Below are positions 47,922 through 57,004 of a DNA stretch of 64,000 nucleotides, piece by piece. The DNA is from Bdellovibrio sp. KM01. GTDB taxonomy: Bacteria > Bdellovibrionota > Bdellovibrionia > Bdellovibrionales > Bdellovibrionaceae. The position numbers were made by a program, and so were the translations under genes. The DNA is taken from positions 1,798,001 through 1,862,000 of the forward strand of contig NZ_CP058348.1 of assembly GCF_013752535.1 (NCBI RefSeq). Reading direction: 5' to 3'. Numbering within the stretch: the first letter of the stretch is position 1; every line of letters starts with the position of its first letter. Below the pieces are notes generated by a model. It was not told where the DNA came from. It worked only from the letters and a program-made list of their open reading frames with translations, and made no database searches.

Positions 47922-48880
47922 TGAATGTAAAGTTCAATAAATTTGAACGAATTGCTGGACTGTTTGTGGGGCTTGCGATCCTGGGTGTGATTGTAACCGC
48001 AATCAGTATTGCTATCAAACAGGGTTGGTTCGACTCGAAGGTCTTTTATACGACGACTTTTGAGAATGCGGACGGTCTTCATCAAGGGACGACGGTGCAG
48101 ATGGCAGGTCTTCGTGCCGGTGCTGTTGAAGACGTCGAGCTTCGCGCGGATAACAAGATCCAAGTGACGTTTTATGTTTTAAGTAAGTTCCAAGAGCGTA
48201 TCCGTCAGGACAGTTCGGTTTCCATGAATCGTCCGTTTATTATCGGGGAGAAGATCCTTGAGGTGACGGTGGGTTCAGAAAAGCTTCCGATGCTTGCGAA
48301 TAACAGTCTGATTGGTTCCCATGAAACGATGGACGTGGTGACGATGCTTTCCAGTCGAAACATCAGCACGACGATGTCTCGAGTGGGTGGGCTTTTGGAA
48401 AACATGCAAATGTTGGTGGAAGCCTTCGCGGATAAAAATCGTGCTCAAAGTTTCGTGCGCGTGATTGACCGTATGGATCCACTAATGAAAAATATGACGG
48501 TCATGTCCCAAGAGGTGATCAAACTTTCTAAGCAGGCGACTAAAAACGATTCTATGGAAGTGTTGATGACGAATTTGGCAACGACCACGACCGAGATCAA
48601 TCGTATTTTGCCGGAGTTAAATAAGCAAAATCCAGAGCTCGCAAAAGACCTGGCTGTGATGACTCAAAATCTGGCCGTGATGACCCATGCTTTGGGGCCT
48701 GTTATGAAAGAAGTGGAGCCGGAGCTTCCGCATGCTTCGCGTCGTTTGCTTGAAGTCATGAATGAGACTGTCGTTACTTTGAAAGCGATGCAAAAAAGCT
48801 TCTTTATGGAAAGCAATGTGCGTGAGGTTCGTAAAGAAGAAGCTCTGCAGCGTGCTCCCGCCAGCGACAAAGCTAAATAG
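47918..48880 (+). CDS. mlaD: MCE-domain (MlaD-like) lipid-binding protein
   Basis: 320 residues: an N-terminal membrane anchor (ERIAGLFVGLAILGVIVTAI), one MCE domain at about residues 42-115 (YTTTFENADGLHQGTTVQMA, GLRAGAVEDVELRADNKIQV, RPFIIGEKILEVTVGS), then a long helical region (NISTTMSRVGGLLENMQMLV and on) and a charged tail. MlaD forms a hexameric ring that carries phospholipid. The extended helical C-terminus is longer than in E. coli MlaD (183 residues) and recalls tunnel-forming MCE proteins such as PqiB or Mce1. Last gene of the mlaEFD operon. Confidence 0.9.
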   Translation: MMNVKFNKFERIAGLFVGLAILGVIVTAISIAIKQGWFDSKVFYTTTFENADGLHQGTTVQMAGLRAGAVEDVELRADNKIQVTFYVLSKFQERIRQDSSVSMNRPFIIGEKILEVTVGSEKLPMLANNSLIGSHETMDVVTMLSSRNISTTMSRVGGLLENMQMLVEAFADKNRAQSFVRVIDRMDPLMKNMTVMSQEVIKLSKQATKNDSMEVLMTNLATTTTEINRILPELNKQNPELAKDLAVMTQNLAVMTHALGPVMKEVEPELPHASRRLLEVMNETVVTLKAMQKSFFMESNVREVRKEEALQRAPASDKAK

Positions 48881-48920
48881 CCGATAAAACGCTTGAATCC
48901 CTAAAATGAAACCATAAGAT

Positions 48921-48947
48921 AAAGAGATGCTAGTTGGGCATCTCTTT
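48921..48947 (+). promoter_or_regulatory. Perfect 10-bp hairpin containing the LolC/E-like start codon
   Basis: AAAGAGATGC (48921-48930) pairs perfectly with GCATCTCTTT (48938-48947) around a 7-base loop. The ribosome-site-like AAAGAG and the ATG at 48927 lie within the 5' arm. It may hide the start, end the mla transcript (there is no strong T run), or both. Confidence 0.65.
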
Positions 48948-50186
48948 CGTCATTTTATCTTCTCAAAACGGGCCGGCGCACTGATTCGTCGAATTGCGTT
49001 TTTGTCAATTGGTGGCATCACGGTTAGCGTGACGGCTTTCTTGGTTGTCCTGTTTGTGATGAATGGAATGAATGCCAGCATTCGTAAGCGTATCTTGGGG
49101 CTTGAGCCCCATCTTTATGTGACAGTTCCGGGAATGCAAAACGCAATGGGGTTGGAAGCTCACCCCGTATTTTCGAGAATCAAAGAAGACACAACAACTC
49201 AAGCCTATGTCTATGAAACACAAGATGTGATTCTGCGTAGTCAGGATGGTCAATTTCGCGGAGCTTTTGCGCGAGGCGTGACTCGCCCGAGTCTTGAGCA
49301 TTTCATTTCACAGCTGGCTAAGCTTGATGCAGATAAACCGCAAAGTTCTCGCGGAGGACCTCCATCATTTACCTGGGATCCGCAGGATGTTCCTGATGAA
49401 GGGGAAGTTGTGTTGGGTGTCGACCTTGCACAATCACTGGGTGTATTTGAAGGTGATTTTATCACTGTGGTTTCGCCATCGGGATTGTTGTTGCCTCCCG
49501 GAGAAACTCCTAAGTTTGAACGAGTGCGAATTAAACGCGTGGTAACGACAAGTTTGACTGACGTGGATTCTCAATATCTTTTTTATCAGCGCGGTAAGGC
49601 CTTGAAGGCTTTGGGTGGCGGGGATTTAAAGAAAATGGGTATTGAGATGTGGCTTGCTGACGAAGGCCGCGTTGATAGCGTTAAAAATGATTTGATGAAG
49701 TTTACGGATGTGCAGGTTGAGACTTGGATGGATCGTAACTCGGCATTGTTTTATGCCTTGAAATTAGAAAAGCTAACCATTGGTGTATTTTTAGGTTTGG
49801 CGGGGATGATTGCGGCAAGTTCCATCTTAACGGTACTGGCGCTGCTGTTATCGCAAAAGCGCCGTGATATTGCGATTCTTAGAACGATTGGTTTGTCAGG
49901 GAAAGAAACTGTGAAGATCTTCACACAAATGGGTTTTTTCCTTTCGGGAGCCGGTGTTGTCATGGGCACGATTTTGGGCACAGGGCTCAGCTTGTATGTA
50001 CAAAAAAATCCTATCAACATGTGGTCCTCACAAGTTTTTTACGATACGAGCATTCCAGCTCTGGTGGACTGGTGGTTGGTTGTAGGGGTTATTGTGGTAA
50101 GTTCCGCGATTGCTTATTTTGGATCTTACATACCGGCACGTACAGCTTCGGATGTTCAACCTTCAGAAGCTTTGCGAGTGAAATAA
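48927..50186 (+). CDS. LolC/LolE-like lipoprotein-release ABC permease
   Basis: 419 residues, the length of LolC/E. N-terminal membrane helix (GGITVSVTAFLVVLFVMNGM), a large periplasmic domain (about 65-270), then three helices with the FtsX motif (LALLLSQKRRDIAILRTIGL, GTILGTGLSLYV, IPARTASDVQPSEALR). LolCDE extracts lipoproteins from the inner membrane for transfer to the outer membrane. No LolD ATPase is adjacent. The N-terminal alignment with family members supports the ATG at 48927, which sits in a hairpin; no better start is nearby. Confidence 0.88.
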   Translation: MLVGHLFRHFIFSKRAGALIRRIAFLSIGGITVSVTAFLVVLFVMNGMNASIRKRILGLEPHLYVTVPGMQNAMGLEAHPVFSRIKEDTTTQAYVYETQDVILRSQDGQFRGAFARGVTRPSLEHFISQLAKLDADKPQSSRGGPPSFTWDPQDVPDEGEVVLGVDLAQSLGVFEGDFITVVSPSGLLLPPGETPKFERVRIKRVVTTSLTDVDSQYLFYQRGKALKALGGGDLKKMGIEMWLADEGRVDSVKNDLMKFTDVQVETWMDRNSALFYALKLEKLTIGVFLGLAGMIAASSILTVLALLLSQKRRDIAILRTIGLSGKETVKIFTQMGFFLSGAGVVMGTILGTGLSLYVQKNPINMWSSQVFYDTSIPALVDWWLVVGVIVVSSAIAYFGSYIPARTASDVQPSEALRVK

Positions 50187-50215
50187 AAAAAGCCCAACGA
50201 TGTGTTGGGCTTTTT
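50187..50215 (+). terminator. Bidirectional terminator
   Basis: Stem AAAGCCCAAC / GTTGGGCTTT with a 3-base loop and flanking A and T runs, between the convergent LolC/E-like gene and dapD. Confidence 0.92.
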
Positions 50216-50236
50216 AGTTTAAGGTGTCTTTTAAAT

Positions 50237-51058
50237 CTAAACGCTGACTTGGAAATCTCTCAAAGCATCGGTTAAGGATGTCTTAAGATCCGTACTTGGT
50301 TTGCGCTGACCAATGATCAATGCGCAAGGAACGCCGAATTCGCCAGCTGGGAACTTTTTCATTTGCGTTCCTGGAATGACGACCGAGTTCGCTGGAACGC
50401 GACCTTTGCTTTCAACAGGTTTGTTGCCTGTGACGTCGATGATTTTTGTGCTCGCCGTGATTGTAACGCCCGCTCCAAGAACCGCGCCTTCTTCGATTAC
50501 AGCACCTTCAACAACGATACAACGGCTGCCGATAAATGCATTGTCTTCAATGATAACTGGAGAAGCTTGAACGGGTTCAAGAACTCCACCGATGCCCACG
50601 CCACCAGAAAGATGGACGTTTTTACCGATCTGAGCGCAGGAGCCCACAGTAGCCCAGGTGTCGACCATTGTGCCAGCACCCACGTAAGCACCGATGTTTA
50701 CGTAAGAAGGCATCAAGATTGCACCTTTTTCGATGAAAGAACCCTTACGTGCCAATGCGTGAGGAACCACGCGCACGCCGTCTTCTTCAGACCATTTTTT
50801 TACTGGGATTTTATCGAAATAAGTAAAGTCTCCGGCTTGCATCACGGTCATGTGCTGAACGCGGAAATAAAGAAGGATGGCTTTTTTAACCCACTCATTC
50901 ACAATCCAGGTTTTGTCTTTTTTTTCAGCTACGCGCAAGCGGCCTGCATCCAGACCTTCGATTACTTCAAAGATCACTTTAAGGTCATTCGCCATCAATT
51001 GATCAACGCGTTTGCCATTTTGAATTTCTGTATAGAGTTGTTCAACAGATTGTTGCAT
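50237..51058 (-). CDS. dapD: Tetrahydrodipicolinate N-succinyltransferase
   Basis: 273 residues, typical. DapD transfers succinyl from succinyl-CoA to tetrahydrodipicolinate in the meso-diaminopimelate/lysine pathway. Left-handed beta-helix hexapeptide repeats are visible in the centre (GAILMPSYVNIGAYVGAGTM, VDTWATVGSCAQIGKNVHLS, GAVIEEGAVLGAGVTITAST), with the conserved GGVLEPVQASP. It is 12 bases after the MpaA-like gene in the same operon. meso-DAP is both a lysine precursor and the peptidoglycan cross-linker. Confidence 0.97.
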   Translation of the reverse strand: MQQSVEQLYTEIQNGKRVDQLMANDLKVIFEVIEGLDAGRLRVAEKKDKTWIVNEWVKKAILLYFRVQHMTVMQAGDFTYFDKIPVKKWSEEDGVRVVPHALARKGSFIEKGAILMPSYVNIGAYVGAGTMVDTWATVGSCAQIGKNVHLSGGVGIGGVLEPVQASPVIIEDNAFIGSRCIVVEGAVIEEGAVLGAGVTITASTKIIDVTGNKPVESKGRVPANSVVIPGTQMKKFPAGEFGVPCALIIGQRKPSTDLKTSLTDALRDFQVSV

Positions 51059-51070
51059 CTCGGAGTCTCC

Positions 51071-51724
51071 TTACTTGTCGTAAACTTTCAAAGCGTCCAG
51101 AATTGCCGGAACGTGGATTTTAATAATGTCTTCAGCTGATTGGCCGCGCTCAATTTCGTAAGTCAAAGTCGGGCACGGTCTTTCAAGGCCCGCATAAGTG
51201 CCAAGGCAGCCCGGAGTTGGGTAGCCGATGTCATCGTCGATTTTATAACCTGTATGCTTAGCTAGTACATTTGCAAACTCGTAGCAGTCACCATTGACGT
51301 TTAAAACGGGCTGCCAAGAGTGAAGCGAAAGAACCAGTTTTGGTTTTTTCTGTTCAAGATAAGTCATTAAGCCGTGGTTCTCAGTTTCGCTGCCCGCTTT
51401 GGGTCCCGGATGATAGCGAGGAGTCTTGATTTCCGGAGACCAATCTTTCGTTGGCAGGTTGCGATTCAAATCAACACCGTTACCATTGCCACGAGTTTTG
51501 TAAATGACTCCCTCGAGATTGAACTGAGGGACCACAGTCAAAGTGAATTTGTGATCGAAAGATTTCATGAAGTGCTTAAGAAGTTCTTGAGCACAGATTA
51601 CGCCTTCGATTTCATCGCCATGCACGCCACCCAGGATCAGCAGTTCGGGACCCGGGCCGTTTCCGAATTCGTAAGCCAGTACTGGCATGCCTTTGGAGGT
51701 GTAAGTAAAAATAGAAGTTTTCAT
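51071..51724 (-). CDS. mpaA: M14-family zinc peptidase, MpaA-like murein peptide amidase
   Basis: 217 residues. Zinc ligands and catalytic parts of M14 peptidases: GGVHGDEIEGV (His and Glu), GNGVDLNRNLPT, LSLHSW (third ligand His) and LTYEIERG (general base Glu). No signal peptide, so it acts in the cytosol. MpaA cleaves the gamma-D-Glu-meso-DAP bond of murein tripeptides in E. coli. Genes for DAP synthesis on both sides (dapD downstream, lysA divergent) support this over a succinylglutamate desuccinylase role. The start at 51724 lies 44 bases from the lysA start. Confidence 0.82.
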   Translation of the reverse strand: MKTSIFTYTSKGMPVLAYEFGNGPGPELLILGGVHGDEIEGVICAQELLKHFMKSFDHKFTLTVVPQFNLEGVIYKTRGNGNGVDLNRNLPTKDWSPEIKTPRYHPGPKAGSETENHGLMTYLEQKKPKLVLSLHSWQPVLNVNGDCYEFANVLAKHTGYKIDDDIGYPTPGCLGTYAGLERPCPTLTYEIERGQSAEDIIKIHVPAILDALKVYDK

Positions 51725-51768
51725 GACAAACGTCCTTTGTTCGGCAATGATGTTAGCACGAGGTTTTT

Positions 51769-52944
51769 GTGGAATACATCAATAATGAGCTTCATTTTGG
51801 GCCCGGTAAAAAGAAATTATCTTCATTATGTGCGAACTACATTCGCCCGATCTATGTCTACGACCTTGATTTCATTCGCAGCCGCTTTAAGCAGATGGCA
51901 GAAGCTCTTGCTGGCGTGCGTTTATATTTCGCCGTGAAAGCCAACCCGAATCCTCAGGTTTTGCAATGTTTGAAGTCAGCTGGTGCGGGGGCCGATGTTG
52001 TTTCCTTGGGGGAAATCAAACGCGCCTTAGAAAGTGGTTTTCTGCCTGAGGACATCGTTTATTCTGGCGTTGGAAAAACTCGCCATGAAATTACAGAAGC
52101 GCTTCAACTCGGCGTTTTGCAGATCAACGTGGAAAGCTTGCCCGAGCTTGAGCGTATCGGTGAAATCGCTGAAAAATTGGGCAAAAAAGCTCATGTGGCT
52201 TTGCGCTTGAATCCTGATGTGAGTATTCAAACTCATCCCTATATTGCGACGGGATTGCGCGATAATAAATTCGGTATGGAACTGTCTATGATTCCAGAGT
52301 TGACGACCTGTTTGAAAAAATATGCGAACTCGTTGGAGCTCGTCGGTGTGAGTTTGCATTTGGGATCTCAAATGTTGGAGTTTTCTGGTTACCAGGAAGC
52401 TTTGATGAAGCTTAAGGAAGTGTTTAAAGCCCTGCAGAAAGACTTCCCGACCCTTCGTCGTTTTGATTTCGGTGGCGGCCTGGGAGTTGTTTATGAAAAA
52501 CAAGATCTGGAGATGGAGGCGCGTCTTTTAAAAGAATATGCGGGAATTACTGAAGAGATTCTTTCGGATCTAAAGTGCGAGCTGCAATCAGAGCCGGGTC
52601 GCTGGTTGGTCGCTCACGCTGGAACTTTATTGACTCAAGTTCAATATGTGAAAAAGACCTCTGCGAAAACTTTCATCATCGTGGATACGGGAATGAACCA
52701 TCTGATTCGTCCTTCGCTTTATGAAGCGGAACACTTGATCAAGCCTTTGATAAAGTCAGCAAAACAAATCAAGTGCGATGTCGTCGGTCCTATCTGCGAA
52801 TCTTCAGATTTCTTTTTGAAAGACTATGAAATGGATGAAGTTAAAGAGGGAGATTTCTTGGCTGTTTTGGATTCCGGGGCCTATGGTTACTCGATGGCGA
52901 GCACGTATAATCTTCAGGAACTTCCTTTAGAAGTCTGTATCTAA
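51769..52944 (+). CDS. lysA: Diaminopimelate decarboxylase
   Basis: 391 residues from a GTG at 51769, with GAGG 5 bases upstream. A fold-type III PLP enzyme: PLP lysine in LYFAVKANPNP (Lys57), GAGADVVSLGEIKRAL, DFGGGLGVVY (phosphate loop), EPGRWLVAHAG, and the substrate-binding CESSDFF and SGAYGYSMAS. It converts meso-DAP to lysine. Divergent from the mpaA-dapD operon and overlapping murI tail-to-tail by 4 bases. A slightly short member compared with about 415 residues in many bacteria. Confidence 0.96.
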   Translation: MEYINNELHFGPGKKKLSSLCANYIRPIYVYDLDFIRSRFKQMAEALAGVRLYFAVKANPNPQVLQCLKSAGAGADVVSLGEIKRALESGFLPEDIVYSGVGKTRHEITEALQLGVLQINVESLPELERIGEIAEKLGKKAHVALRLNPDVSIQTHPYIATGLRDNKFGMELSMIPELTTCLKKYANSLELVGVSLHLGSQMLEFSGYQEALMKLKEVFKALQKDFPTLRRFDFGGGLGVVYEKQDLEMEARLLKEYAGITEEILSDLKCELQSEPGRWLVAHAGTLLTQVQYVKKTSAKTFIIVDTGMNHLIRPSLYEAEHLIKPLIKSAKQIKCDVVGPICESSDFFLKDYEMDEVKEGDFLAVLDSGAYGYSMASTYNLQELPLEVCI

Positions 52945-53741
52945 ACCAAGTCCACCACTCGAAACTCATCAGCTTTGATGGGTTTCAAAATCTTAAGAGC
53001 CATCTCGGTAAAATGTGCTGAAGAATCGGTCGTCATGATTTCAATCTTCTGACGGTTGTCTTTGGAATTCATTTGTAAGCGATTTTTGCTAAAGTCGCGA
53101 TTTAACCAGCGAGCAATGGCCTCGCCAGAGTCCACCAATTCAATGGATGAACCTGTCACTCGGGCGATTGAATTTTTCAACAAGGGATAGTGTGTGCATC
53201 CCAAAATCAAGGTATCAATCGAGTGTTGAAGGATCTGGCTTAAGTATCGGAACACAATGAGATTCGTGACCGGATCAGAATCCCAACCCTCTTCCGCTAA
53301 AGGCACGAAAAGGGGGCAAGCTTGATCAATTACTTGAGCAGTGGGTTCTAACTCTAAAATTTTATGACTGTAGGCTTTGCTGTTGATGGTCGCTCTGGTT
53401 CCGAGAACGCCGATCCGTTTGGTTTCGCTTACTTCAATGGCTCGCTGAGCACCAGGACCAATCACGTTATAAATTGGAAGCCCCTCAAGCTCTGGTTCCG
53501 GAACTTGTGTGGAGGCTGTATTGCACGCAATCACGATGGCTTTTACATCGAGTCGTTTTAGAAACGAAATATTTTGCTCTGAGTATTTGCGAATGGTGTG
53601 CGCAGATTTGGATCCATAGGGAAGGCGTGCGGTGTCGCCCAGGTAGAGAAAATTCTCCTGGGGAAACTGCAGGGCCAGTTCTTTAAGAACAGTGAGGCCC
53701 CCGATGCCTGAATCAAATACCCCTATGGGTCTGGAATCCAT
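52941..53741 (-). CDS. murI: Glutamate racemase
   Basis: 266 residues. Cofactor-free racemase making D-glutamate for peptidoglycan. The two catalytic cysteines are in VIACNTAST (Cys73) and LILGCTHYP (Cys182); VFDSGIGGL and GDTARLPYG complete the signature. The gene starts 2 bases after the stop of the upstream GMP reductase/IMP dehydrogenase gene, so they share an mRNA. It lies tail-to-tail with lysA, another peptidoglycan/lysine gene. Confidence 0.97.
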   Translation of the reverse strand: MDSRPIGVFDSGIGGLTVLKELALQFPQENFLYLGDTARLPYGSKSAHTIRKYSEQNISFLKRLDVKAIVIACNTASTQVPEPELEGLPIYNVIGPGAQRAIEVSETKRIGVLGTRATINSKAYSHKILELEPTAQVIDQACPLFVPLAEEGWDSDPVTNLIVFRYLSQILQHSIDTLILGCTHYPLLKNSIARVTGSSIELVDSGEAIARWLNRDFSKNRLQMNSKDNRQKIEIMTTDSSAHFTEMALKILKPIKADEFRVVDLV

Positions 53742-53743
53742 TT

Positions 53744-54790
53744 TTACTTCACTCCGTGTGCGCGAGACTCAGAGATACCATTGGAAGACATTTCCATAAA
53801 GAGGGCTTTCTCTTTTATCTCAGCAATGCTCGTTGCATTGATGTAGCTCATGCCGGAACGAATGCCACCCGTGACTTCGTGGATAACGTCTTTAACGTGT
53901 CCTTTGACATTTACTTGAGTTGATTCGCCCTCTGGAGCCATTCCTTCTGGAACGCCACCACGCCAAGATTCTTGTGCGGATTTAGAAGCCATGCCGCGAT
54001 ATTGCTTTTTGCCGTTTTTAATTTCTCCCGGAGTTTCAATTGTCCCAGAAAGCATAGATCCAAGCATCACTGTGCTTGCGCCAGCTGCGAATGCCTTGAC
54101 CATGTCGCCAGAAGTACGGATACCGCCGTCAGCGATCACAGGAACATCATGGGACGCAGCAACTTCCGCGCATAAAGCGATAGCTGTTAATTGAGGAACT
54201 CCACATCCCGTGATGATGCGAGTTGTGCACATGGATCCTGGTCCGATACCAACTTTGATAGCATCAGCGCCAGCTTCGATCAGATCGTGAGCTGCATCTG
54301 GAGTTGCCATGTTGCCGGCAATTAAATCAACTTTTGGATATGTATCTTTAAGCCATTTCATCGTTTCCATCATTTGCACGGAGTGGCCGTGAGCGATGTC
54401 GATCGTGATGATGTTCACGCCGGCTTCAACCAATGCTTTCGAGCGAGTTTTGAACTCTTCACCCACGCCAACGCTTGCAGAAATAAGTTTTAGACCTGCT
54501 TCTTTCAAGCGACGTGCTTGCGCAGCTTGCTCTTCGATTGGAAGGAAGCGGTGAAGGATGCCCATGCCACCCAATTGGTGCATCGCCAGGGCCATGTCGA
54601 ACTCTGTCACCATGTCCATGTTGGCGCTGATGATGGGAGTGTCCATTGTAAAGTTACGAGTTACTTTCGTCGTCAATTGGGGGTCGCGACGGGAGCGCAC
54701 ATCTGAACGTACCGGGATAATAAGAACATCATCAAAGGTTAAACCTTTGCCGCGCGATTTGATATCTTTCCAATTAAACATGAGAGTCAT
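53744..54790 (-). CDS. guaC: GMP reductase / IMP dehydrogenase family, without CBS domains
   Basis: 348 residues. The (beta/alpha)8 barrel has the family loop [20 protein letters not shown] with the catalytic Cys188, [14 protein letters not shown] at the N-terminus, and [20 protein letters not shown]. No CBS pair is inserted, and the length equals GMP reductase (347 in E. coli). But the C-terminus [12 protein letters not shown] resembles IMP dehydrogenases. GMP reductase converts GMP to IMP; IMP dehydrogenase makes XMP. I favour guaC modestly. It overlaps the upstream membrane protein gene by 17 bases and precedes murI. Confidence 0.75.
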   Translation of the reverse strand: MTLMFNWKDIKSRGKGLTFDDVLIIPVRSDVRSRRDPQLTTKVTRNFTMDTPIISANMDMVTEFDMALAMHQLGGMGILHRFLPIEEQAAQARRLKEAGLKLISASVGVGEEFKTRSKALVEAGVNIITIDIAHGHSVQMMETMKWLKDTYPKVDLIAGNMATPDAAHDLIEAGADAIKVGIGPGSMCTTRIITGCGVPQLTAIALCAEVAASHDVPVIADGGIRTSGDMVKAFAAGASTVMLGSMLSGTIETPGEIKNGKKQYRGMASKSAQESWRGGVPEGMAPEGESTQVNVKGHVKDVIHEVTGGIRSGMSYINATSIAEIKEKALFMEMSSNGISESRAHGVK

Positions 54791-55508
54791 GTCGTCTTAC
54801 CTCGTCTTGAAATACATTAAATAAAAGCTGAGTTGAAATAATAAGCAAATAAGTGTCCAGCAAGTTTAAAAGAAGACTTGCCACGGGGGTCTTCCATAGC
54901 AAGCGATAGGAATCAAATACGCTCGCCAAAAGGAGTGGAATAAAAAGATGGAAGAAAATAAGAATACCGATGATTTTAAACCAGTGTCTTCTAAAAACAT
55001 ACGAAGAGGCTTTTAGTGCATCGATCTTGCCTTCGTCATAGCGAGTGGAGCTTGTGACCACCATTGGAACCAGGCTGTACTCAAGATACTTCCAGATGCC
55101 TGGAACAATGAACAACAGGGACCACATGAGGGTTTTGCCCCAAGTGCGAAGTGTTTCGATAAAAATCTGGTTGATGTACTTGGCGTAAAAGTCGTTCAAG
55201 CTTTCAACGAAGCGACTGACTTGCATGGCGTACAAAGTGGTCGTCATCAAAAGGATCGGAAAGATGATGCTGCTGATAACTGACAAAAATCCAAACCAAT
55301 AAACTTGCGGAGCGGCTCCCAAAGGATCGCGTAAAGCGTCTTCGACTTTGATATTTAGAAACTGGTCGATGTTAGTAGACAGCACCACAAGGATGAATAA
55401 AGGAAAGGCAACTTTTTTAAAAACCTTGAGGTTCTCGGTAAAGAATTTCACCACCCAACTAAATCGAGAAACCAGAGGGGAGTCAAGCGGACCTTTGCTA
55501 ATATACAC
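54774..55508 (-). CDS. Polytopic membrane protein of unknown function
   Basis: 244 residues with about five hydrophobic segments (KKVAFPLFILVVLSTNI, FGFLSVISSIIFPILLMTTT, LMWSLLFIVPGIWKYLEYS, IIGILIFFHLFIPLLLASVF, LLLNLLDTYLLIISTQLLF). The mid-protein motif VPGIWKYLEYSLVPMVV is like that in DUF975-type/glycerophosphoryl-phosphodiesterase membrane domain proteins. The start is a GTG at 55508 without a well-placed ribosome site. It overlaps the guaC gene by 17 bases and probably heads that operon. Confidence 0.72.
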   Translation of the reverse strand: MYISKGPLDSPLVSRFSWVVKFFTENLKVFKKVAFPLFILVVLSTNIDQFLNIKVEDALRDPLGAAPQVYWFGFLSVISSIIFPILLMTTTLYAMQVSRFVESLNDFYAKYINQIFIETLRTWGKTLMWSLLFIVPGIWKYLEYSLVPMVVTSSTRYDEGKIDALKASSYVFRRHWFKIIGILIFFHLFIPLLLASVFDSYRLLWKTPVASLLLNLLDTYLLIISTQLLFNVFQDEVRRHDSHV

Positions 55509-55546
55509 CTCCCCAATAAGGCGCGTTTCCGAGATAATAAGAACCT

Positions 55547-56437
55547 ATGCAAGAAAAAGTATTAGTCACCGGTGCCACCGGAAGTATCGGCCGTGAGTTG
55601 GTGGGACGCCTTCATGATAGGCGGGCTCATTTTGTTGCTGCTAGTCATCAGGAGTCAGTCTTTACCCCTGAGGTGCGGCATCTGCAATGGGACTTGGGAC
55701 AGAAATCTTTGGTACAAGAGGCAGTGAGGGATATCGATGTCCTGTTTCTGCTTTTGCCGATTTCTGAGTCCATGTTGCTTTATGCTCAAAATGCGATACT
55801 TGCTGCTAAAAATTCGGGCGTTAAATTTATGATCTTAAGTTCCATTATGGGAGCGGATACGGAGTCGCATTTTCTACTTCACCGGATGCATGGCGAAATC
55901 GAAGAGATGGCTCGAGAGAGTAAGATTCCTTTGGTGATTCTGCGGCCGAATGTATTCATGCAGAATTTCGTGACTCGCCATACGGAGTCGATTCGACAGG
56001 GAGCTTTGTTTCTGCCTGAAAGTGAAGCAAAAAGTTCCTATGTGGATGTGCGCGATATCGCAGATGTGGCAATCAAGGTGATTGAAAATCCCTGGTTGTA
56101 CGAGAATCGCGTGATTGATCTGACGGGGCCAGAGGCTTTAAGCAACGAAGATGTCTTAGCGAAAATCTCGCGAACCTTGGGACGACGGGTGACCTATGTT
56201 CCGGTGACCGAGGCAGCGACCCAGCATCGTCTTGTGCGAGAAGGGTTAAGCTCGTGGATGACTGATGCCTATTTAAGCCTTCATCGTGCTGCCAGAGAAG
56301 GCATGACCGCGATGGTTCATCCTAGCAATCAGCAAGTTCGGGGAGTGGCAGCGAGGAGTTTTGATCAGTTCTGCACGGAGATGAGTCATTTATGGAAGGC
56401 TCCTTTTTCAGAAGATTTGCGTGAGGCGAGTCTCTGA
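55547..56437 (+). CDS. NmrA-like NAD(P)-binding oxidoreductase
   Basis: 296 residues. The Rossmann motif VLVTGATGSIGRELVGRL lies at the N-terminus, then LLLPISESMLLYAQNAILAA, a helix region IEEMARESKIPLVILRPNVF, SYVDVRDIADVAIKVIE and LTGPEALSNEDVLAKISRTL, typical of the NmrA/SDR a5 family (atypical short-chain dehydrogenases acting as reductases or redox sensors). No catalytic Tyr-x3-Lys is evident. Single gene divergent from the membrane protein gene; the Ves/HutD gene follows 14 bases after its stop. Confidence 0.87.
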   Translation: MQEKVLVTGATGSIGRELVGRLHDRRAHFVAASHQESVFTPEVRHLQWDLGQKSLVQEAVRDIDVLFLLLPISESMLLYAQNAILAAKNSGVKFMILSSIMGADTESHFLLHRMHGEIEEMARESKIPLVILRPNVFMQNFVTRHTESIRQGALFLPESEAKSSYVDVRDIADVAIKVIENPWLYENRVIDLTGPEALSNEDVLAKISRTLGRRVTYVPVTEAATQHRLVREGLSSWMTDAYLSLHRAAREGMTAMVHPSNQQVRGVAARSFDQFCTEMSHLWKAPFSEDLREASL

Positions 56438-56451
56438 ATTAGTATTTTGGA

Positions 56452-57003
56452 ATGATCACTTATTTGCCAAAAGCTTCCTATAAAATTATGCCTTGGAAAA
56501 ATGGAAAGGGTCTGACTTCGCAAATTGCGTTAGGACCCGAAGGCTCGTCATTTCCTGATAACTTCTCATGGAGAATCAGTTCGGCACAAGTTAATAGCAA
56601 TGATCCATTTTCCAAATTTTCTGGGTGTGATCGTTTGTTGATGGTGACTCAGGGGGCGGGACTTTCCCTGAATGGAAGTCATTTATTGCCTCTTCAGGTT
56701 ATTTCATTCGCCGGTGAAACAGAAATTCAAGCTGAGCTTATTGAAGGTCCTGTTGTTGATTTGGGAGTCATCTTTAAAAGAGATTCTGTGCGTGCAGAAA
56801 TGAAAGTCTTGAATCTTTCAGAAATTGCTGAGTTGTCGCTGGAAGATGGAATTCATTTTATTTTTTGTTTGCGGGGGCGCTTGAATGTTCAGGATTTGAT
56901 GATTCATGCTGAAGACACTGTCCGGATCGAGAAACAGTCGGTAATTAAACTTGATGGGCTTAATCACAGTTCCTATGTTTTGATTTCTATTTTCCCAGCT
57001 TAG
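56452..57003 (+). CDS. HutD/Ves family cupin-like protein
   Basis: 183 residues with the HutD pattern: MPWKNGKGLTSQIALGPEG, FSWRISSAQVNSNDPFSKFS, DRLLMVTQGAGLSL, and VVDLGVIFKRDSVRAEMKV. A bicupin fold is known for the family (Ves in E. coli, HutD in Pseudomonas); the function is linked to histidine use or cold expression but not established biochemically. No hut genes are nearby. It follows the NmrA-like gene in the same direction and runs tail-to-tail with the AI-2E gene with 1 base between. Confidence 0.88.
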   Translation: MITYLPKASYKIMPWKNGKGLTSQIALGPEGSSFPDNFSWRISSAQVNSNDPFSKFSGCDRLLMVTQGAGLSLNGSHLLPLQVISFAGETEIQAELIEGPVVDLGVIFKRDSVRAEMKVLNLSEIAELSLEDGIHFIFCLRGRLNVQDLMIHAEDTVRIEKQSVIKLDGLNHSSYVLISIFPA

Positions 57004-57004
57004 A

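Noticed and set aside
50363-51139. 258-codon open frame antisense to dapD
   Set aside because: Shadow of dapD hexapeptide repeats; it crosses the operon junction and has no ribosome site.
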